In this document: positions 17,019 through 25,927 of the stretch, in pieces | Layout of the letters: the number at the start of each line of letters is the position of its first letter | Position numbering within the stretch: position 1 is the first letter of the stretch | From: JAALLB01 sp017643495 | GTDB taxonomy: Bacteria > Pseudomonadota > Alphaproteobacteria > Rhizobiales > Rhizobiaceae | Direction of reading: 5' to 3' | Assembly (NCBI GenBank): GCA_965216105.1 | Contig: OZ244147.1 | Coordinates: 3,487,595-3,551,594, forward strand | DNA: 64,000 nucleotides | Position numbers and translations under genes: made by a program | The notes under the pieces: model-generated | The model's input: the letters and a program-made list of their open reading frames with translations, nothing else | The model's database searches: none | Told to the model about the DNA's origin: nothing

Positions 17019-17223
17019 GAATTGCCAAGTTTCACTCGGTACATGTGCAATATAATTCGATCACCCTATCAGTGCAATAGTTGCAAATATGCTACCAGAG
17101 CAACTGCTTAACGGCTTTGTCGCCGGTAGGCCATTGCAGAATCTTTCTTTTGGCACAGCCAAGTTGCATGTGTTACAAGCCCCTGAATCAAACGACGATA
17201 CCAGACTGAAAGAGTTCCATTTC

Positions 17224-17742
17224 ATGAGCGATCGCCAGACCAGCTATAATTACGATGAATTGCTTGCCTGCGCGCGGGGAGAACTTTTCGGCCAGGGAAA
17301 TGCGCAATTGCCCGCTCCGCCCATGCTGATGTTCGACCGCATTACCAATATTGCAGAAGATGGCGGAGAATACGGAAAAGGCTCTATCCGCGCAGAACTC
17401 GATGTAAAACCGGACCTTTGGTTTTTTCCCTGCCATTTCATCAACAATGAAATCATGCCCGGATGCCTTGGCCTCGATGCAATGTGGCAGCTGACCGGCT
17501 TTTTCCTCGGCTGGCTTGGCGAACAGGGCTACGGAATGGCGATCTCAACCGGCGAAGTCAAATTCAAGGGCATGGTAACCCCGAAGACAAAACTTGTTGA
17601 GTACGGAGTGGACCTCAAAAGGGTTATGCGCGGCAGGCTTGTCCTTGGCATCGGTGATGGCTGGCTCAAGGCCGATGGCGAAACCATATATGTTGCAAAA
17701 GACCTGAAAGTGGCTCTTTCCTCGGAAAAGGCCGGACAGTAA
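17224..17742 (+). CDS. fabA: 3-hydroxydecanoyl-[acyl-carrier-protein] dehydratase FabA
   Basis: FabA dehydrates 3-hydroxydecanoyl-ACP and isomerises the trans-2 bond to cis-3, the branch point to unsaturated fatty acids. The 172-residue product carries the hot-dog fold active site: His in FFPCHFINNEIMPG and Asp in CLGLDAMWQL. The frame opens upstream at 17089, but the ATG at 17224 gives the known family length. fabB follows after 58 bases and fabI after that, forming the fabA-fabB-fabI operon common in rhizobia. Confidence 0.97.
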   Translation: MSDRQTSYNYDELLACARGELFGQGNAQLPAPPMLMFDRITNIAEDGGEYGKGSIRAELDVKPDLWFFPCHFINNEIMPGCLGLDAMWQLTGFFLGWLGEQGYGMAISTGEVKFKGMVTPKTKLVEYGVDLKRVMRGRLVLGIGDGWLKADGETIYVAKDLKVALSSEKAGQ

Positions 17743-17800
17743 ATTCCCCGACCCGATGTTGCCGCATTGATTGGGCAACCATCTCATAAAGGAGATACTC

Positions 17801-19018
17801 ATGAAGCGAGTTGTTGTGACCGGCATGGGAATTGTTTCATCCATTGGCGACAATGTGCCAGAAGTGTTGACTTCCCTTAAAGAAGCAAAGTCGGGCATTG
17901 ATACAGCCGATGATTATGTGAAATACGGCTTTCGCTGTCAGGTTCACGGCGAACCCTCTGTCGACCCGTTTGAGGTTCTGGACCGGCGTACAGCCCGGTT
18001 CATGTCCAAGGGAACCGCTTGGAACTACATAGCCATGCAACAGGCGATTGAGGATGCGGGGCTTGAAGAAAGCGATGTTGTCAATCCGCGCACCGGCATC
18101 ATCATGGGATCCGGTGGCCCTTCAACACGCACGATTTTTGAAGCTGCCGACATTACCCGTGAAAAGGGGCCCAAGCGCATCGGCCCGACTGCCGTGCCAA
18201 AGTCCATGAGTTCAACCGCGTCTGCCGTTTTGAGCACACAGTTCAAGATCAAGGGCGTCAACTATTCGATCACCTCTGCGTGCGCGACATCCAATCATTG
18301 CATCGGAAATGCATACGAAACGATCCAGCTCGGCAAGCAGGACATGATCTTTGCCGGCGGCTCGGAAGACCTCGACTGGTCCATGTCGAACCTGTTTGAT
18401 GCAATGGGCGCAATGTCATCGAAATTCAACGATACGCCGTCTCGCGCATCCCGTACCTATGATGCAGCGCGTGACGGATTTGTGATTGCCGGCGGGGCTG
18501 GTGTTCTGATTCTCGAAGAACTGGAACATGCAAAAGCTCGCGGCGCGAAAATTTATGGTGAAATCATCGGGTATGGTGCAACGTCGGACGGTTACGACAT
18601 GGTTGCACCGTCCGGTGAAGGTGCCGTTCGCTGCATGAACATGGCTCTGTCCACGGTCAACGAAAAGGTCGACTATATCAATCCGCACGGAACATCGACA
18701 CCGGTGGGAGATGAAAAGGAGATAGAGGCCATCCGTGAGGTATTCGGCCAGAATTGCCCTCCGATTTCCTCAACCAAGTCGCTTACCGGGCATTCACTGG
18801 GAGCAACCGGCGTACAGGAAGCCATCTACTCGCTGCTCATGATGAATCACAATTTCATCTGCGAAAGCGCCCATATTGACGTGCTTGACCCGGCATTCAA
18901 GGACATGAACATCGTTCTGGAACGCCAGGACAATGTCGCGTTGAACACGGTGATCTCGAATTCGTTTGGTTTCGGTGGAACCAACGCAACCCTGGCGCTG
19001 TCGCGCTATAACGGTTAG
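17801..19018 (+). CDS. fabB: 3-oxoacyl-[acyl-carrier-protein] synthase I (FabB)
   Basis: FabB elongates acyl-ACP by condensation with malonyl-ACP and is needed for unsaturated fatty acids. The 405-residue protein has the Cys-His-His triad of KAS I/II: Cys in SACATSNHCIGN, His in NPHGTSTPVGD and His in KSLTGHSLGATG. The start at 17801 follows a perfect AAGGAGATACTC ribosome site. It lies between fabA and fabI in the same direction. Confidence 0.97.
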   Translation: MKRVVVTGMGIVSSIGDNVPEVLTSLKEAKSGIDTADDYVKYGFRCQVHGEPSVDPFEVLDRRTARFMSKGTAWNYIAMQQAIEDAGLEESDVVNPRTGIIMGSGGPSTRTIFEAADITREKGPKRIGPTAVPKSMSSTASAVLSTQFKIKGVNYSITSACATSNHCIGNAYETIQLGKQDMIFAGGSEDLDWSMSNLFDAMGAMSSKFNDTPSRASRTYDAARDGFVIAGGAGVLILEELEHAKARGAKIYGEIIGYGATSDGYDMVAPSGEGAVRCMNMALSTVNEKVDYINPHGTSTPVGDEKEIEAIREVFGQNCPPISSTKSLTGHSLGATGVQEAIYSLLMMNHNFICESAHIDVLDPAFKDMNIVLERQDNVALNTVISNSFGFGGTNATLALSRYNG

Positions 19019-19027
19019 GAGCCTGCC

Positions 19028-19831
19028 ATGAAAGGTTTGATGGAAGGCAAACGCGGCCTGGTCATGGGGGTCGCCAACAATCATTCGATAGCATGGGGCA
19101 TTGCAAGCAAGCTGGCAGAACACGGAGCCGAAATCGCACTTACCTATCAGGGTGCCGGCTTTGGAAAGCGCGTCAAGCCTTTGGCGGAAAGTCTGGGTTC
19201 AAAACTGGTTCTCGACTGTGATGTGGAAGACATCGCATCTGTTGATGCGGTTTTTGAAACCCTCAAGAAAGAATGGGGATCAATCGACTTCCTTGTCCAT
19301 GCAGTGGCTTTTTCAGACAAGAATGAGCTGAAAGGGCTTTATGCGGATACGACCCGGGACAATTTTTCCCGCACGATGGTCATATCCTGTTTTTCCTTCA
19401 CCGAAGTCGCAAAACGGGCCGCAAGCCTGATGACAGAAGGCGGCTCGATGGTGACCCTTACCTATGGCGGCTCCTCGCGTGTAATGCCGAATTACAATGT
19501 GATGGGCGTTGCCAAAGCAGCCCTTGAAGCAAGCGTGCGCTATCTGGCAAGTGATTACGGCCCGGACGGCATCCGCATCAATGCGATATCGGCAGGTCCC
19601 GTTCGTACCCTGGCCGGTGCCGGTGTTTCGGATGCAAGGGCCATGTTCAATTACCAGAAGCGCAACTCGCCCTTGAGACGCACGGTGGACATATCAGAAG
19701 TTGGCAATTCGGGCCTTTACCTGCTTTCTGATCTCTCATCCGGTGTTACCGGCGAAATTCACTTCGTTGATTCCGGGTATTCAACGATTTCAATGCCAAA
19801 GCTGAACGACCTGAACACGCTTGACGAGTAA
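19028..19831 (+). CDS. fabI: Enoyl-[acyl-carrier-protein] reductase (NADH) FabI
   Basis: FabI completes each cycle of fatty acid elongation by reducing the enoyl-ACP double bond, and is the triclosan/isoniazid-type target. The 267-residue SDR-like protein shows the nucleotide-binding start GVANNHSIAWGIA and the active-site Tyr-x6-Lys pattern in YNVMGVAKAALEAS. The ATG is nine bases past the fabB stop with an AGGAG site overlapping that stop, so the two genes are translationally linked. Confidence 0.96.
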   Translation: MKGLMEGKRGLVMGVANNHSIAWGIASKLAEHGAEIALTYQGAGFGKRVKPLAESLGSKLVLDCDVEDIASVDAVFETLKKEWGSIDFLVHAVAFSDKNELKGLYADTTRDNFSRTMVISCFSFTEVAKRAASLMTEGGSMVTLTYGGSSRVMPNYNVMGVAKAALEASVRYLASDYGPDGIRINAISAGPVRTLAGAGVSDARAMFNYQKRNSPLRRTVDISEVGNSGLYLLSDLSSGVTGEIHFVDSGYSTISMPKLNDLNTLDE

Positions 19832-19839
19832 GGTTTTCG

Positions 19840-20847
19840 CTATTTGCGGGCTTCGATTACCTTGAACCCGTTGCCGGTTTCCAGAATTTCGTAGCCTCGG
19901 AACATGGCATCCAGTGTTTGTTCGTAAGGCAGGTTGCGGTTTGCCACCATCAGCAGTTTACCACCGGCCGGAAGGGTTGATGCCGCAACGGCTATGAACC
20001 GTTTGCCGAGTTCGGGATCAGCCGCCCTGCCAGTGTGAAACGGCGGGTTCATGACTACCCAGTCATAAGGCGTCTTGCGGAACTCGCTGGTCACATCGCA
20101 CCAGTGAAACTCCAGATCACACGTTGCTGTTTTCAGGTTTCGCTTTGCCCCCTCCAGTGCGTGCCAGTCTGCTTCGAAAAGCGAAAGTGATGCGATACGA
20201 CCGGATCTGCGCAACAATTCAACCGACAAAAACCCCCATCCAGCGCCAAGGTCCGCTACCCGGCCGAATATCCGGTCACTGAAATGATTGACCAGCATTG
20301 AAGAACCGGTATCCGGGCCATCTGCAGAAAACATGCCTTCCGCCATTTCATAACCATCAGCGTTACGTTCCAGCATGGGCAGTTCGACATCTTCCGAACC
20401 CGTCTTGACCACAGTGAAAACCATTGCATGGAATTTCGAGAAACTGTCGGCGATATTGCCAAACCTTGCCGCCCACTTGCGCAAGGAAGCAATGCCGGAA
20501 GTCTTGTCCCCGGCAATGATGACGCTCCCGCCGGTTTTGCACCAGTTCCATGCGCGGACAATATTGAATTCGTTGACGCTTCGATTACGCCCCGCACATA
20601 CTATAACCGCCCCGTAGCCATCCTGCAGGCGGTCTGCCAGCACCGGCTCTACCTGGTATCCAGCCTTCTGAAGTTCTTGGAAAGGCGGACGAAATGGCTG
20701 TTCGCATACCAAAGCAGATATCAACCCGGAAGGCGCGTGCGGCAAAGGCACCGCATTGAACATCGCCCAGCGATCAGCGTCTGAAGGCAAGTTCAACAGG
20801 CCTCTTTCCAGCCCGAATACCAATGCGTGACGATAATCCTGTTTCAT
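19840..20847 (-). CDS. Class I methyltransferase, RsmC/RlmG-like (16S rRNA G1207 type)
   Basis: The 335-residue reading has two tandem methyltransferase-like halves, a degenerate N-terminal one and an active C-terminal one, as in RsmC, which methylates G1207 of 16S rRNA. The C-terminal half has motif I VADLGAGWGFLSVELL and the N2-guanine signature VVMNPPFHTG. The frame extends back to 20883, but the ATG at 20847 (MKQDYRHALVFGLE) gives the expected start. It is convergent with fabI. A different RNA target of the RsmC/RlmG group cannot be excluded. Confidence 0.82.
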   Translation of the reverse strand: MKQDYRHALVFGLERGLLNLPSDADRWAMFNAVPLPHAPSGLISALVCEQPFRPPFQELQKAGYQVEPVLADRLQDGYGAVIVCAGRNRSVNEFNIVRAWNWCKTGGSVIIAGDKTSGIASLRKWAARFGNIADSFSKFHAMVFTVVKTGSEDVELPMLERNADGYEMAEGMFSADGPDTGSSMLVNHFSDRIFGRVADLGAGWGFLSVELLRRSGRIASLSLFEADWHALEGAKRNLKTATCDLEFHWCDVTSEFRKTPYDWVVMNPPFHTGRAADPELGKRFIAVAASTLPAGGKLLMVANRNLPYEQTLDAMFRGYEILETGNGFKVIEARK

Positions 20848-20901
20848 GGGTTTGACCTGAAATCGCGTGCGGCATGCAGACAAGCCGTGATGCTGTCGTT
20901 C

Positions 20902-21537
20902 CTATCTGAACTGGCCAGACAAGCGAAAATTCTCAATCTCGCGTTCAATCTGCCCAAGTTCCGCTTCCTTTCGTCCCAGTTCGCGACTCAAGTCCGAAAT
21001 ATCAAAACGATAATCACGGCTACGCCTGATCGCTTCATTTTCGTCGATCTTTCCCTTGGAACGCAGGGCTTCCAGATTACGGATATCTGCCTCTTTTGTG
21101 GAAATTCGACGACGGATCGAACTTATCTCATTGGCCTTGCCATGTTTCTTTCGTCCAAGTTCATAACCTGACCGGAAGGCTCCATCCAGTTCAACCGGAC
21201 AGACGTTGTGATACGTTCGGCCGCGCTCGCCATGCGAGAGACCGTTCAGCGGCGTGCAGAAGCGCACAAGCCCTCTTTGATATCCCTGGTTCCACAAGGT
21301 CTGGTCAGGAACGATACCGGCTTTTTCACAAGAACGGACATGTTCGCCGAAGCGTGCCTGGGGTGCATGGCCTGCGGCGCCATCCTGCTCACCGATAACC
21401 TGCCAGTCAGCCGCAACACATTCTTCCTTCGACAGGGTCTGGCAAGCGGTGAGAACGACACCGAACAACAGCAGCAAAAAAAGCCCGAGGGGCTTGACGG
21501 CAGGAACCTGTCTCATGTGGTGATCCCACCCATTCAT
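20902..21537 (-). CDS. DUF2799-type lipoprotein
   Basis: A 211-residue lipoprotein with a lipobox LTACQ after a hydrophobic signal (LGLFLLLLFGVVLTAC). The mature part has a cysteine-containing DUF2799-like domain (FGEHVRSCEKAGIVPDQTLW; RAYHNVCP-like phrase RTYHNVCPVELDGAF; GYELGRKK), followed by a charged coiled coil from about residue 140 to the end. The start at 21537 has GGAGACAATC before it; starts at 21600 and 21516 are alternatives. It is downstream of the pnp terminator, so it probably has its own promoter. Its function is unknown. Confidence 0.75.
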   Translation of the reverse strand: MNGWDHHMRQVPAVKPLGLFLLLLFGVVLTACQTLSKEECVAADWQVIGEQDGAAGHAPQARFGEHVRSCEKAGIVPDQTLWNQGYQRGLVRFCTPLNGLSHGERGRTYHNVCPVELDGAFRSGYELGRKKHGKANEISSIRRRISTKEADIRNLEALRSKGKIDENEAIRRSRDYRFDISDLSRELGRKEAELGQIEREIENFRLSGQFR

Positions 21538-21563
21538 GATTGTCTCCATGTGCCCCTGAACCT

Positions 21564-21593
21564 TAAACGAAAGGGCCGGGAAACCCCGGCCCT
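21564..21593 (-). terminator. Rho-independent terminator of pnp
   Basis: AGGGCCGGG (21572-21580) and CCCGGCCCT (21585-21593) form a perfect nine-base stem with a four-base loop. On the minus strand it is followed by TTCGTTTAA, a T-rich tail. It lies 22 bases past the pnp stop. Confidence 0.85.
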
Positions 21594-21615
21594 CAAGCAT
21601 TAATGGAAAAGATGA

Positions 21616-23754
21616 TCAATCATCATCGCCGTCATCATCTTCGTCTTCTTCGACAAACTCCTTGCCGGTTTCCTGATCAACAACCTTCATCGAAAGGCGG
21701 ACCTTCCCGCGATCGTCAAAGCCCATAAGCTTTACCCAGACCTTGTCACCTTCCTTGACCACATCAGTAGTCTTGCCAACACGCTCGGAAGCAAGCTGGG
21801 AAATATGGACAAGTCCGTCGCGGGAACCGAAGAAGTTCACGAATGCACCGAAATCAACCGTCTTGACGACAGTTCCCTCATAGATCACGCCAACTTCCGG
21901 ATCGTCGGTGATTGAGCGAATCCACTTGACTGCAGCTTCGATTTCTTTAGCTGAAGACGAAGCCACCTTGACGGAACCGTCATCTTCAATGGAGACCTTG
22001 GCGCCGGTCTTTTCAACAATTTCACGAATGACCTTGCCGCCGGAACCGATAACCTCACGGATTTTGTCGGTCGGAATCTTGAATGACTCAATTCGAGGAG
22101 CGAATTCGCCAAGCTCGGCGCGACCTTCAGCAATCGCCTTGTTCATTTCACCGAGAATGTGCTCACGACCACCCTTGGCCTGTTCCAGAGCGATCTTCAT
22201 GATCTCCTCTGTAATTCCGGTGATCTTGATGTCCATCTGAAGGGAAGTGATCCCGTCCGAAGTACCGGCAACCTTGAAATCCATGTCGCCGAGATGGTCC
22301 TCGTCACCCAGAATGTCAGAAAGAACAGCGAAATCATCGCCTTCCTTGATCAATCCCATCGCAATACCAGCAACAGGAGCCTTGAGCGGAACACCTGCAT
22401 CCATGAAGGCAAGCGACGTACCACAAACCGTTGCCATGGAAGAGGAGCCATTGGATTCGGTGATTTCGGAGACTGCCCTCAAAGTGTAGGGAAATTCTTC
22501 CTGTGATGGCAAAACAGCCTTCACTGCCCGCCAGGCAAGCTTGCCGTGGCCAATCTCGCGACGTGAGGTAAAGCCGATGCGACCAGTTTCACCAACCGAG
22601 TATGGCGGGAAATTGTAGTGCAACAGGAAGTTTTCCTTGTATGTGCCTGTCAGCGCATCAATCATCTGCTCGTCATCAGATGTACCAAGCGTGGCAACGA
22701 CCAGCGCCTGTGTTTCTCCGCGGGTGAACAGCGCAGAGCCGTGGGCGCGTGGCAGAAGGCCAACTTCCGCTTCAATGGCTCGCACGGTTGAAAGGTCACG
22801 CCCATCAATCCGTTTGCCGGTCTTGATGATGGAACCCCGGACCACATCGGCCTGGACCGTCTTTACAACTTCGCCAAGTACGTTGGCTTCGTCGTCGGTT
22901 GATTCTTCTGTGAGAAACTCTTCCTTGGCTTTTGCCTTGGCTGCATCAAGTGCGTTGTAACGCTCCTGCTTGTCGGAAATCGTGTATGCGGCCTCGATAT
23001 CAGAACCGATAAGCGAAACCACTTTTCCGCGCAGTTCCGAATGATCTGGAACTACATGCTCGCGTGGCTCCTTGGCAGCTTTTTCGGCAAGCTGGACAAC
23101 TGCATCAATAACAGGCTGGAACTCGCGATGACCAAACATCACCGCTCCCAGCATGACTTCTTCTGAAAGCTGGTCAGCTTCGGATTCGACCATCAGAACC
23201 GCGTCATTTGTACCGGCAACAACCAGATCCAGACCGGATTCAGGCATTTCATCAATATTCGGGTTGAGTACGTATTCGCCATCGATCAGGCCAACGCGGG
23301 AAGCACCAATCGGACCGCGGAAAGGTACACCTGAAAGGGTCAGTGCTGCAGATGCTGCAACCATCGCCACGATATCCGGATCGTTTTCCATGTCATGGCT
23401 GATGACCATGCATGTGACCTGGGTGTCGTTCTTGTAGCCATCAGCAAAAAGAGGACGTATCGGGCGGTCAATCAGCCGGGATACAAGTGTCTCCTTTTCA
23501 GACGGCCTTGCTTCGCGTTTGAAATAGCCGCCAGGGATCTTGCCTGCAGCATAGGCTTTTTCGATGTAGTTCACTGTCAGCGGGAAAAAATCGACACCTG
23601 TCTTGGGTGTCTTGTCAGATACAACCGCACACATGACTGTGGTTTCGCCATATGTGGCAATAACACAGGCATCTGACTGACGGGCAATCTTGCCGGTTTC
23701 GATGGTCAGCGGACGGCCGCCCCATTCGATTTCTACCATATGATGTTCAAACAT
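21616..23754 (-). CDS. pnp: Polyribonucleotide nucleotidyltransferase (PNPase)
   Basis: PNPase degrades RNA from the 3' end using phosphate and takes part in mRNA turnover. The 712-residue product has two RNase PH domains (the second with SSSMATVCGTSLAFMDAG), a KH domain (PTDKIREVIGSGGKVIREIV near 555-580) and an S1 domain (GVIYEGTVVKTVDFGAFVNF near 620-690). It ends in a very acidic tail rich in Asp and Glu. The gene follows rpsO, as in most bacteria, but a terminator lies between them, so pnp probably also has its own promoter in 23755-23965. Confidence 0.98.
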   Translation of the reverse strand: MFEHHMVEIEWGGRPLTIETGKIARQSDACVIATYGETTVMCAVVSDKTPKTGVDFFPLTVNYIEKAYAAGKIPGGYFKREARPSEKETLVSRLIDRPIRPLFADGYKNDTQVTCMVISHDMENDPDIVAMVAASAALTLSGVPFRGPIGASRVGLIDGEYVLNPNIDEMPESGLDLVVAGTNDAVLMVESEADQLSEEVMLGAVMFGHREFQPVIDAVVQLAEKAAKEPREHVVPDHSELRGKVVSLIGSDIEAAYTISDKQERYNALDAAKAKAKEEFLTEESTDDEANVLGEVVKTVQADVVRGSIIKTGKRIDGRDLSTVRAIEAEVGLLPRAHGSALFTRGETQALVVATLGTSDDEQMIDALTGTYKENFLLHYNFPPYSVGETGRIGFTSRREIGHGKLAWRAVKAVLPSQEEFPYTLRAVSEITESNGSSSMATVCGTSLAFMDAGVPLKAPVAGIAMGLIKEGDDFAVLSDILGDEDHLGDMDFKVAGTSDGITSLQMDIKITGITEEIMKIALEQAKGGREHILGEMNKAIAEGRAELGEFAPRIESFKIPTDKIREVIGSGGKVIREIVEKTGAKVSIEDDGSVKVASSSAKEIEAAVKWIRSITDDPEVGVIYEGTVVKTVDFGAFVNFFGSRDGLVHISQLASERVGKTTDVVKEGDKVWVKLMGFDDRGKVRLSMKVVDQETGKEFVEEDEDDDGDDD

Positions 23755-23966
23755 TTTTCGTCCTTACATGGTGCGTGCGGCTACCCGTTGGTCGGGCAGG
23801 CCGGTTCATCGCACATATTTAACCTGTCTGTGGAGGCCCGGGTTCGTCCCAAGGGCAAGACAACGAGGGGTCTTCCTGAAAAAGACCGCTTGCAATCCTG
23901 CCCCTTGATGCGCAGGCCTGTTATTTACAAATCACATTCACGGACAAACAGGAAACAACCGTAAAA

Positions 23967-24004
23967 GTGAAAAGGCGCGACACGGATATTCTCCGGGCCG
24001 CGCC
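23967..24004 (-). terminator. Terminator between rpsO and pnp
   Basis: GGCGCG and CGCGCC arms (outer stem 23974-24004) with an inner CGGA/TCCG pairing are followed on the minus strand by TTTTCAC. It starts eight bases past the rpsO stop. A similar leaky terminator separates rpsO and pnp in E. coli, so partial read-through is likely. Confidence 0.7.
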
Positions 24005-24012
24005 AAAATCCG

Positions 24013-24282
24013 TTACCGGCGAATGCCTAGACGCTGGATCAAATCCCGGTAACGGGCTTCATCCTTTGCCTTTGTATAGTCGAGCAGTTTGCGGCGTTGC
24101 GCCACGATCTTCAAAAGGCCGCGACGGGAATGGTTATCCTTCTTGTGGCCCTTGAAATGCTCTGTAAGATTGTTGATGCGCTCTGTGAGAATTGCAATCT
24201 GCACTTCCGGCGAACCTGTGTCACCATCCTTGAGCGCGTATTCCTTCACAAGCTCCTGCTTGCGTTCCTGGGTAATCGACAT
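24013..24282 (-). CDS. rpsO: 30S ribosomal protein S15
   Basis: S15 is a primary 16S rRNA-binding protein that helps form the central domain of the small subunit. The 89-residue product has the expected length and family phrases DTGSPEVQIAILTERINNLT and HSRRGLLKIVAQRRKLLDYT. A strong AGGAGATAAATCCG site precedes the ATG. It lies after truB and before pnp, in the order found across proteobacteria. Confidence 0.98.
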   Translation of the reverse strand: MSITQERKQELVKEYALKDGDTGSPEVQIAILTERINNLTEHFKGHKKDNHSRRGLLKIVAQRRKLLDYTKAKDEARYRDLIQRLGIRR

Positions 24283-24361
24283 CGGATTTATCTCCTTGTG
24301 AGCCGAAGCTCGGGGTTATGAAGTCGCCGGCTGCCAAGATGTCGTCCAGCAGCGGCCATGA

Positions 24362-24389
24362 TAAAAGAAAACGGACCATATGGCCCGTT
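24362..24389 (-). terminator. Terminator-like hairpin after truB
   Basis: AACGGACC (24370-24377) and GGCCCGTT (24382-24389) pair with one G-U wobble on the minus-strand RNA around a four-base ATAT loop. They are followed by TTTTCTTTT. It lies about 120 bases past truB and upstream of the rpsO start, so it would end the rimP-truB transcript and leave rpsO with its own promoter. Confidence 0.65.
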
Positions 24390-24507
24390 ATCGCGGGTTC
24401 TATAGGCCATTTTGAAAGATAATGCCAGTCCTTTTGTTGTATCCGGAATCACTGGCAATATTGCCGGAAACCCGCTCAGTTACTGGTTACCTGACCTTGT
24501 ATTCACC

Positions 24508-25431
24508 TCACAGAAAAGAATGGCGGAAGACGCGCTTGGGCCGAAACTGGCCCTTGTCGACATCGCCCAGCGCAACCAGTTCATCGCCGTGAGAGGCGAA
24601 AGCTTCATCGGCCTTCACGATTGCATCCCGCCCCCGCAAAACAATGGCGTTGCCAAGACGCAAACGATGGGCCTGCTCCCTGTTTACCGGTACTTCCAGC
24701 AAATCATCAATCGCGCTACCGGTTGTGAACAATTCATCATCAAGGGCTTCAAGATCACCTTCCAACCCGGTCAGTTCGTCAAGTTTGACCATGTCTTCTT
24801 CGAGAAACGGACCGACTCTGGTACGGCGCAGCTCACTGATATGGCCAAAGCAACCGAGTTCGCGCCCCATGTCCCGGGCAATTGCCCTGACATAAGTCCC
24901 CTTTCCGCAAACCACTTCGAACGTTGATTTGTCGGGGCTGCTGTCAACCATTGTCAGCGTATCGATAAATACGGTTCTCGGTTCGATCTCCACTTCCTCA
25001 CCGTCACGAGCCAGCTTGTAAGCCCGCTCACCGTTTATTTTCACTGCAGAAAACCTGGGCGGGACCTGTTTTACCTCGCCGATATAGGATGGGAGAATGG
25101 CAAGTATCTCGTCCTTGTTCGGCCGTTTTTCGGATGTTTCAACCGCCTCGCCTTCAAGGTCGTCTGTATTGGTTTCCATACCCCACGAAACCGTAAACCG
25201 ATAGGCTTTTTCTCCATCCATGATGTAAGGAACGGTTCTTGTCGCTTCTCCCAGGGCAAGCGGCAACATGCCGGAAGCAAGCGGGTCGAGCGTGCCGGCA
25301 TGTCCTGCTTTTGCTGCCTGATAGAGCCACTTGATCTTTGAAACGCACTGGGTGGAGCCAATGCCAACGGGCTTGTCCAGAACGACCCATCCCGAGACCG
25401 GGCGTCCCTTTTTCTTTCGTTGCCTGCTCAT
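24508..25431 (-). CDS. truB: tRNA pseudouridine(55) synthase TruB
   Basis: TruB converts U55 of tRNA to pseudouridine. The 307-residue product contains the start motif GWVVLDKPVGIGSTQCV, the catalytic segment with Asp in AGHAGTLDPLASGMLP and the GTYVRAIARDMG motif typical of TruB. It follows rbfA by 33 bases and is the last gene before the terminator of the rimP-nusA-infB operon. Confidence 0.97.
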   Translation of the reverse strand: MSRQRKKKGRPVSGWVVLDKPVGIGSTQCVSKIKWLYQAAKAGHAGTLDPLASGMLPLALGEATRTVPYIMDGEKAYRFTVSWGMETNTDDLEGEAVETSEKRPNKDEILAILPSYIGEVKQVPPRFSAVKINGERAYKLARDGEEVEIEPRTVFIDTLTMVDSSPDKSTFEVVCGKGTYVRAIARDMGRELGCFGHISELRRTRVGPFLEEDMVKLDELTGLEGDLEALDDELFTTGSAIDDLLEVPVNREQAHRLRLGNAIVLRGRDAIVKADEAFASHGDELVALGDVDKGQFRPKRVFRHSFL

Positions 25432-25464
25432 GCAGCACTTTCCTTGCGCAGAGTATCGATCAAA

Positions 25465-25869
25465 TCAATCTTCCCCGTCGTCCTTGTCGAGATCACGGGC
25501 GACTTCGGGGCTATGCAACAATTCGTCAATTCTTGAATAGTTGTTGAAACTCGTGTCTTCTCGAAACCGGATTTCCGGCATGTATTTCATCTGGGCCAGT
25601 GCCGGTGCCAGTTTACCCCGAATGTATCTGGCATTGTTTGAAAGCGCCTTGATTACAGGCTTTGCATCACCTCCGCCAAGCGGAGAAACAAAGGCTGTTG
25701 CGATCTTGAGATCAGGCGACATCGAGACTTCCGACACGGAGACAATGTTTCTCTCCAAGACCGGATCAGACAATTCACCGCGCTGCAGCAATCTTGTCAG
25801 CTCATGGCGAACCAGTTCACCAACGCGCAATTGCCGCTGCGACGGCCCTTTTTTCGAAAACCTGGACAT
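25465..25869 (-). CDS. rbfA: 30S ribosome-binding factor RbfA
   Basis: RbfA assists late maturation of the 30S subunit and 16S rRNA 5' end. The 134-residue product has the KH-like RbfA fold, with RQLRVGELVRHELTRLLQ at the N-terminus and the KYMPEIRFREDTSF phrase in the middle. It ends in an acidic tail. It lies between infB and truB, the standard order. Confidence 0.96.
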   Translation of the reverse strand: MSRFSKKGPSQRQLRVGELVRHELTRLLQRGELSDPVLERNIVSVSEVSMSPDLKIATAFVSPLGGGDAKPVIKALSNNARYIRGKLAPALAQMKYMPEIRFREDTSFNNYSRIDELLHSPEVARDLDKDDGED

Positions 25870-25927
25870 ACATCATCCCTGCAAGTTCTGACCCGGGATG
25901 GAACCTGGTCAGTCTGGATGGATACTA